Below are positions 7,341 through 11,238 of a DNA stretch of 11,238 nucleotides, one piece after another. The notes beneath the pieces are model-generated. The model searched no databases and had not been told where the DNA came from. It saw only the letters and a program-made list of their open reading frames with translations. Positions within the stretch are counted from its first letter, which is position 1, and the number at the start of each line of letters is the position of its first letter. The stretch is taken from assembly GCA_023388675.1 (NCBI GenBank), contig JAEWFU010000266.1, forward strand, positions 1 through 11,238, in the 5' to 3' direction. The DNA comes from Pseudomonadota bacterium (GTDB taxonomy: Bacteria; Pseudomonadota; Alphaproteobacteria; Rhizobiales; Rhizobiaceae). Made by a program: the position numbers and the translations under genes.

Positions 7341-9191
7341 ATGGCGGCCGAAGCAGCGCATCACGGTGTCGATCTCATTCCGGTGGTGGCGCTGCTCGCC
7401 GCAGGCGTCGTGGCGGTTCCGCTGTTCAAGCGCTTCGGCCTCGATTCCGTCCTCGGCTATCTGGCGGCCGGCCTCGTGATCGGCCCCTTCGGCATCGGGC
7501 TGTTCAGCGATCCCGAGACGATCATCAGCGTCGCGGAGCTCGGCGTCGTCATGTTCCTGTTCGTAATCGGCCTCGAAATGCAGCCGTCGCGGCTGTGGAG
7601 CCTGCGCGGCGAAATCCTCGGGCTGGGCGTCCTGCAGGTCGGGGCGTGCGGCCTGCTGCTGACCGGTGTCGGAATCCTGCTCGGATATGACCCCGCCGTG
7701 GCGTTCGTCTTCGGTGTCGGCTTCGTGCTGACTTCGACTGCAATCGTATTCCAGGTGCTCAACGAACGCGGTGACCTTTCGACCCCGAAGGGCCAGCGCA
7801 TAGTCTCGATCCTGCTGCTGGAAGACCTAGCTATTGTGCCGCTGCTGGCCTTCGTCGCCTTCATCGCGCCGGGGTCGGGCGAGGCGGAGGCCGGGTCGCG
7901 CTGGGTGTCGATCGCGATCGCATTGGGCTCGATCGCCGGTCTCGTGCTGGTCGGACGTTTCCTGCTCAACCCGCTGTTTCGCATACTTGCGCAGGCCGGC
8001 GCGCGCGAAGTGATGACGGCAGCAGCATTGCTCGTGGTGTTGGGCTCGGCGCTCGCCATGCAGCTCGGTGGCCTGTCGATGGCAATGGGTGCGTTCCTTG
8101 CGGGCGTGCTCCTGTCGGAATCGACATTCCGTCATCAGCTCGAAGCCGATATCGAGCCATTCAGGGGCATCCTGCTGGGGCTCTTCTTCCTCGGCGTCGG
8201 CATGGCGCTCGATTTGAGCATCATCGCCCAGAACTGGGGTTTGATCGCGACCGCCGTTCTGGCGTTCATGATCGTCAAGGCGATCGGCATCTATGTCGTT
8301 GCGCGGCTGCTCAGGACGAGCCATGCAGAAGCAATGGAGCGTGCCGTCATCATGGCGCAGGGCGGCGAATTCGCTTTCGTGCTTTACGCGACCGCCGCCA
8401 ATGTCGGGCTCATCGACGCTGCGGTCAACGCGATCTTCACCTCGACCGTCATCGTTTCGATGGTGCTGACACCGTTCGCGATGATGGCGCTGAAGCGCCT
8501 GACCCCGGAGCCTGAACAATCCATGGATGGCATCGAAGTCGCTCATGACATGCGCGGCAGCGTTCTGGTGATCGGCTTCGGCCGCTTCGGCCAGATCGTC
8601 AGCCAGCCGCTGCTTTTGCGCGGCGAAGAAGTGTCGATCATCGACGATGACGTCGAAATGATCCAGGCGGCGGCCGAATTCGGCTTCAAGGTCTATTACG
8701 GCGACGGCACGCGGCTCGACATCCTGCACGCCGCGGGCGCCGAACATGCCAAGGCCATCCTCGTCTGCGTGGAAAAGCCCGAGGCGGCGCTGCGCATCGT
8801 CGAACACATAAAGGCCGAGTTCCCGCTGGCAACCGTCATGGCGCGCGCGTTCGATCGCGGCGCGGCGATAGAGCTCATCAAGGCCGGCGTCGACTACCAG
8901 ATACGCGAAACCCTGCATTCGGCATTCGCCTTCGGCCGTGCCACGCTGGAGAGGCTGGGCGTGCCCGACGAAGAGGCCGACGAGTTGATGGATGAGGTGC
9001 GCCGCCGCGACGCGGAACGGCTGGAAATCCAGGTGGTCGGCGGCATCTATGCGGGCAACCAGCTTCTCAAGGGAAACCAGCCGACGCCGGCCCCGCTGAC
9101 GACACCGCGCCGCGAAGGCAGCGCCGGAAACGAGGAAGCCGCCGAGGCAATCCGGAAAACGGCGGCAGGTGAAGAAGCCGCGCCGGGCTGA
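7341..9191 (+). CDS. KefB/KefC-type monovalent cation:proton antiporter with RCK/TrkA-N domain
   Basis: The product is a 616-residue inner-membrane protein of the CPA2 family that exchanges K+ for H+. Residues 1-385 form about twelve membrane helices, including the family pattern GYLAAGLVIGPFGIGLF near the start. HQLEADIEPFRG (from H265) is the acidic cytoplasmic loop that in E. coli KefC takes part in gating. A TrkA-N/RCK Rossmann domain follows at about 405-525 with the nucleotide-binding GFGRFGQ (412-418) and acidic IIDDD at the end of the next strand. IRETLHSAFAFGRATLERLG (from I521) resembles the E. coli region where glutathione adducts act. The last 40 residues are a low-complexity Ala/Pro/Glu tail. 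No KefF/KefG-type quinone oxidoreductase gene is adjacent. The start is supported by GGGAG eight bases upstream. Glutathione control is inferred from the family. Confidence 0.9.
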   Translation: MAAEAAHHGVDLIPVVALLAAGVVAVPLFKRFGLDSVLGYLAAGLVIGPFGIGLFSDPETIISVAELGVVMFLFVIGLEMQPSRLWSLRGEILGLGVLQVGACGLLLTGVGILLGYDPAVAFVFGVGFVLTSTAIVFQVLNERGDLSTPKGQRIVSILLLEDLAIVPLLAFVAFIAPGSGEAEAGSRWVSIAIALGSIAGLVLVGRFLLNPLFRILAQAGAREVMTAAALLVVLGSALAMQLGGLSMAMGAFLAGVLLSESTFRHQLEADIEPFRGILLGLFFLGVGMALDLSIIAQNWGLIATAVLAFMIVKAIGIYVVARLLRTSHAEAMERAVIMAQGGEFAFVLYATAANVGLIDAAVNAIFTSTVIVSMVLTPFAMMALKRLTPEPEQSMDGIEVAHDMRGSVLVIGFGRFGQIVSQPLLLRGEEVSIIDDDVEMIQAAAEFGFKVYYGDGTRLDILHAAGAEHAKAILVCVEKPEAALRIVEHIKAEFPLATVMARAFDRGAAIELIKAGVDYQIRETLHSAFAFGRATLERLGVPDEEADELMDEVRRRDAERLEIQVVGGIYAGNQLLKGNQPTPAPLTTPRREGSAGNEEAAEAIRKTAAGEEAAPG

Positions 9192-9208
9192 TTGCGGCCC
9201 GCCGGGCT

Positions 9209-9730
9209 TCAGACGGCCTGCCACCAGCCGACGCCACCCGGCAACCGCTCGATACCGGCCTTGTCCGCGGCGGCAAGCCGTTCGGCTGCCGTGCCGCCGT
9301 TGACGTCGACGTCCGGCGCGATCTCGGACAACGGCGCCAGCACGAAGGCGCGCTCGTCCATGCGCGGATGCGGCACCTGCAGCCCCTCCTCCTCGATCCG
9401 CTCACGGCCGAACAGCAGAATATCCATGTCGATGACGCGAGGCCCCCAGCGCTCCACACGCACGCGCTTGAGCGCACGCTCCGTTTCAAGGCACAGGTCG
9501 AGCAGCGCGCGCGGCGACAGCGTCGTATCGACGGCGGCGACCGCGTTCAGGAAATCGGGCTGGTCGGTCTTCCCCCAGGGCGGCGTACGATAAAGCGACG
9601 AGACAGCCGCTACCGCAACCGCCTCATGCGCATCGAGCGTGCGCAGCGCCGACGCCATTGCGGCCGCCGGGTCGCCGAGATTTCCGCCAAGCCCGAGATA
9701 GGCCCGGGTGCTTCCTGGTGTTTCGTTCAT
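9209..9730 (-). CDS. folK: 2-amino-4-hydroxy-6-hydroxymethyldihydropteridine pyrophosphokinase (HPPK)
   Basis: FolK transfers pyrophosphate from ATP to 6-hydroxymethyl-7,8-dihydropterin, making the substrate used by FolP. The 173-residue protein shows the HPPK signature in order: GLGGNLGDP (about 13-21), SSLYRTPPWG with the family's Y-x-T-x-P-x-G pattern (about 44-53), and RWGPRVIDMDILLFG, where D101 and D103 are the two Mg2+-binding aspartates. PHPRMDERAFVLAPL (120-134) completes the signature. It is the last gene of the folP-folB-folK run, 27 bases after the folB stop. It converges on the Kef gene with 17 bp between stop codons. The start at 9730 gives normal family length; the ribosome binding site is modest. 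Confidence 0.95.
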   Translation of the reverse strand: MNETPGSTRAYLGLGGNLGDPAAAMASALRTLDAHEAVAVAAVSSLYRTPPWGKTDQPDFLNAVAAVDTTLSPRALLDLCLETERALKRVRVERWGPRVIDMDILLFGRERIEEEGLQVPHPRMDERAFVLAPLSEIAPDVDVNGGTAAERLAAADKAGIERLPGGVGWWQAV

Positions 9731-9757
9731 GCGGAAAACCCCGGAAGTTGCCGGCTT

Positions 9758-10123
9758 TCAGCCCTGCTGCGGCCAGACAACCGTGACCTCGACATGATCG
9801 AGCACTCCGGGCACGGGTGCGTTCGGCTTGCGAACGGTGATCTCCGCGCGGCGGATTTGCGGGAATTTGCGGCAAAGGGCCTTGGCGACGTCGAGCGCGA
9901 GCGCCTCGATCAGGAAGCGCCGTTTCCCGGTGACGATCTTCTCGATCTCGATGAAGGCAACGCCGTAATCGACTGTTGCTTCTATCGAATCGCTCTCCAG
10001 CGCGGTATCCGGCACTACGTCCAGGATCGCGTCGACATAGAAGCGCTGGCCGAGCTTTTCCTCCTCGTCCAGCACGCCGTGGCGGGCGAAAAAGGCGCAG
10101 TTCTTCATCCGGATCGTATACAT
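9758..10123 (-). CDS. folB: Dihydroneopterin aldolase
   Basis: FolB splits 7,8-dihydroneopterin into 6-hydroxymethyl-7,8-dihydropterin and glycolaldehyde, providing the FolK substrate. The 121-residue protein has the family's N-terminal FFARHGVLDEEEKLGQRF, the pterin-anchoring glutamate E73 in FLIEALA, and the catalytic lysine K99 in the strongly conserved ITVRKPNAPVPG. I chose the ATG at 10123: the strong GGAGG at 10135-10131 is seven bases before it. An in-frame ATG at 10129, adding two residues, lies only one base after this site and is too close. The ribosome binding site falls in the 18-bp gap after folP, fitting co-transcription. Confidence 0.95.
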   Translation of the reverse strand: MYTIRMKNCAFFARHGVLDEEEKLGQRFYVDAILDVVPDTALESDSIEATVDYGVAFIEIEKIVTGKRRFLIEALALDVAKALCRKFPQIRRAEITVRKPNAPVPGVLDHVEVTVVWPQQG

Positions 10124-10130
10124 CGACATT

Positions 10131-10135
10131 CCTCC
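10131..10135 (-). promoter_or_regulatory. Ribosome binding site that decides the folB start
   Basis: GGAGG on the minus strand is one base from the ATG at 10129 but seven bases from the ATG at 10123, so the downstream ATG is the likely initiator. Confidence 0.75.
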
Positions 10136-10141
10136 GCGCCG

Positions 10142-11002
10142 TCAGCCGCCAGCATCCCTGCCCGCCGTCACGCCGCGCGCGACCATAGCATCGGCGAAGC
10201 GCAACGCGTCCTTGTTGATTGCGACATCATGCACCCGAAAAATGACGGCACCCTGCAGCCGCAGGATCACGCTGGTGGCCGCCGTTCCTGCGCCCCGTTG
10301 GTCAGGTTCCCGCCCCGTCACCGCACCCACAAAGCGTTTTCGCGACGTCCCTGCCAGCCACGGCCGCCCCAGCGAGGACAACTCGCTGAAACGCGCCATC
10401 AGGTCGAGATTCTCCTCCGGCGTCTCCTTCGCAAAGCCAAAGCCCGGGTCGAGCAGTATCCGCTGCTCGTCCACCCCCGCCTCTCGCGCGATCTCCAGCG
10501 AACGCGACAGGAAAGCGATCTGGTCCTCTATGGGATCGGCAAGCTTGCTGCGCTCGCGCCCCGTATGCATCACCACCAGCCCCGCCCCGGTATCGGCAGA
10601 CACGCGCGCGATGCCGGGCTCGCGCTGCAAGCCCCATACATCGTTGACGATATGCGCGCCGGCCGCCACGGCAAGCCGGGCGGTCTCCTCGCGATAGGTG
10701 TCGACCGAAATCAGCACGTCGCCGGTGGCGAGAGCCTCGATGACCGGAAGGATGCGGTCCTGCTCCTCCGCCGGCGACACGGATGCGCCGCCCGGGCGCG
10801 TCGATTCTCCGCCGACATCGATGATCGAGGCGCCTTCTTCGGCCATGCGTCGTGCCCGGGCCAGCGCGGCATCGATTTCAGCGTAGCGCCCGCCATCCGA
10901 AAAACTGTCCGGCGTGACGTTCAGCACCCCCATGATCCGCGCCTCGGGCCCGAGTTCGAGCGAGCGTCCGTGAGCGAGTTGCCAGATATAAGGTTCGAAC
11001 AT
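10142..11002 (-). CDS. folP: Dihydropteroate synthase
   Basis: FolP condenses the pterin pyrophosphate made by FolK with p-aminobenzoate to give dihydropteroate; it is the target of sulfonamides. The 286-residue TIM-barrel protein has both family signatures: IMGVLNVTPDSFSDGG (N28 for Mg2+) and GASIIDVGGESTRPG. Further active-site residues seen are D101 in SVDTY, N120-D121 in IVNDV, D185 in LLDPGFGFAK, K222 in GTSRKR and R256/H258 in FRVHDV. The start at 11002 matches the usual length and N terminus (about 23 residues before the first signature). The frame is also open from ATG 11077, but those 25 extra residues are cysteine-rich, unlike the family, and lack a ribosome binding site. It is first gene of the folP-folB-folK operon. 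Confidence 0.95.
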   Translation of the reverse strand: MFEPYIWQLAHGRSLELGPEARIMGVLNVTPDSFSDGGRYAEIDAALARARRMAEEGASIIDVGGESTRPGGASVSPAEEQDRILPVIEALATGDVLISVDTYREETARLAVAAGAHIVNDVWGLQREPGIARVSADTGAGLVVMHTGRERSKLADPIEDQIAFLSRSLEIAREAGVDEQRILLDPGFGFAKETPEENLDLMARFSELSSLGRPWLAGTSRKRFVGAVTGREPDQRGAGTAATSVILRLQGAVIFRVHDVAINKDALRFADAMVARGVTAGRDAGG

Positions 11003-11056
11003 CTGCGTTTCCGGGGAAATGCCTTGGACGCGTTTTGAGGCCGACCGACAGCAAAT

Positions 11057-11080
11057 GCAATGTGTTATCGCCAACATTGC
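11057..11080. repeat. 7-bp inverted repeat upstream of folP (possible operator)
   Basis: GCAATGT (11057-11063) and ACATTGC (11074-11080) are exact inverted copies around a 10-base centre, GTTATCGCCA. The dyad lies 55-78 bases upstream of the folP start in the divergent spacer. The arrangement (two half sites about one to two helical turns apart) suits a dimeric regulator, or a hairpin in a folP leader transcript. A third CAATGT stands at 11130-11135. Confidence 0.5.
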
Positions 11081-11106
11081 GCGGTCTGGCTCTGTGCTGC
11101 GATAAC
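11064..11106. repeat. 8-bp inverted repeat overlapping the folP-upstream dyad
   Basis: GTTATCGC (11064-11071), which lies in the loop of the 11057-11080 dyad, is matched in inverted form by GCGATAAC (11099-11106). The two pairings cannot easily form at once in one RNA, because the loop of one is the arm of the other. TAACG/CGTTA at 11103-11116 and the palindrome CGACA-A-TGTCG at 11127-11137 add further symmetry next door. Confidence 0.45.
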
Positions 11107-11188
11107 GGCCTCGTTACGAAGCAGTGCGACAATGTCGATTGCCTGGTTCCTGTGGCTGGCTCACAGTGCCGTTCGATAAGGAGACGCA

Positions 11189-11238
11189 ATGAAGAAGCTT
11201 GTCCTCGCCGCCGGCATCGTGGCGCTTGCCAGCCTGCC
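11189..11238 (+). CDS. Start of an exported protein (cut by right edge)
   Basis: ATG at 11189 is preceded by a strong AAGGAG about five bases upstream. The 16 complete codons read MKKLVLAAGIVALASL, the charged start and hydrophobic core of a Sec signal peptide or lipoprotein signal; the cleavage region lies outside the window. The gene is divergent from folP across a 186-bp spacer. Nothing can be said of its function. Confidence 0.75.
   Translation, partial: MKKLVLAAGIVALASL

Noticed and set aside
9184..9207. CGGGC/GCCCG stems between the convergent Kef and folK stops as a shared terminator
   Set aside because: The stems are short and neither strand has a T run, so an intrinsic terminator is not supported.
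7827..9224. 465-codon minus-strand open frame opposite the Kef gene
   Set aside because: Histidine/arginine/glutamine-rich shadow of the antiporter, with no motif or plausible start.
9368..11038. 556-codon plus-strand open frame opposite the fol genes
   Set aside because: It crosses three well-supported minus-strand genes, has low-complexity basic composition and no recognisable motif; it is a high-GC antisense artefact.
1..11238. Mobile element, defence island or foreign segment
   Set aside because: No transposase, integrase, terminal repeats, tRNA or composition shift; all recognised genes are core chromosomal functions.

Overview
The window reads as a high-GC, gene-dense piece of alphaproteobacterial core chromosome. 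The gene set (CckA, a FliO-like protein, a DksA lacking most zinc-ligand cysteines, SixA, the YcjX/YcjF pair, a Kef antiporter and a folP-folB-folK cluster) points to the order Rhizobiales (Hyphomicrobiales), probably near Mesorhizobium and other Phyllobacteriaceae. That placement comes from protein resemblance and gene order, not from a marker-gene comparison. I see no insertion sequence, phage gene, tRNA, rRNA, CRISPR array or base-composition break.

Layout. Positions 1-1583 (minus) hold the N-terminal 527 residues of CckA, the hybrid kinase that feeds the CtrA cell-cycle phosphorelay; the gene runs off the left edge. A 257-bp divergent spacer separates it from a FliO-like membrane protein (1841-2638, plus). 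Next come dksA (2730-3146, minus) with a clear intrinsic terminator and a candidate promoter, and sixA (3419-3919, plus), divergent from dksA. Then follow ycjX (4019-5485) and a ycjF/DUF697-type gene (5482-6555), translationally coupled by an ATGA overlap. An exported protein of unknown function (6674-7216) and a KefB/KefC-type K+/H+ antiporter (7341-9191) complete the plus-strand run. The antiporter converges, 17 bp apart, on the folate operon folP-folB-folK (11002 down to 9209, minus). A structured divergent spacer separates folP from the first 16 codons of another exported protein at the right edge (11189).

How the genes relate. folP, folB and folK form a true pathway operon: three enzymes acting around the pterin and dihydropteroate steps of folate synthesis. 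ycjX and the ycjF-type gene are a conserved pair (P-loop protein plus membrane partner). CckA, DksA and SixA all belong to signalling or global regulation, but nothing in the sequence shows they act together. All intergenic gaps are below 300 bp.

No new multi-gene system is evident. The points most worth a second look are the inverted repeats upstream of folP, a CtrA-like half site in a small dyad upstream of the unknown exported protein, the single-cysteine DksA, the FliO-like protein outside any flagellar cluster, and the non-ATG start of ycjX.
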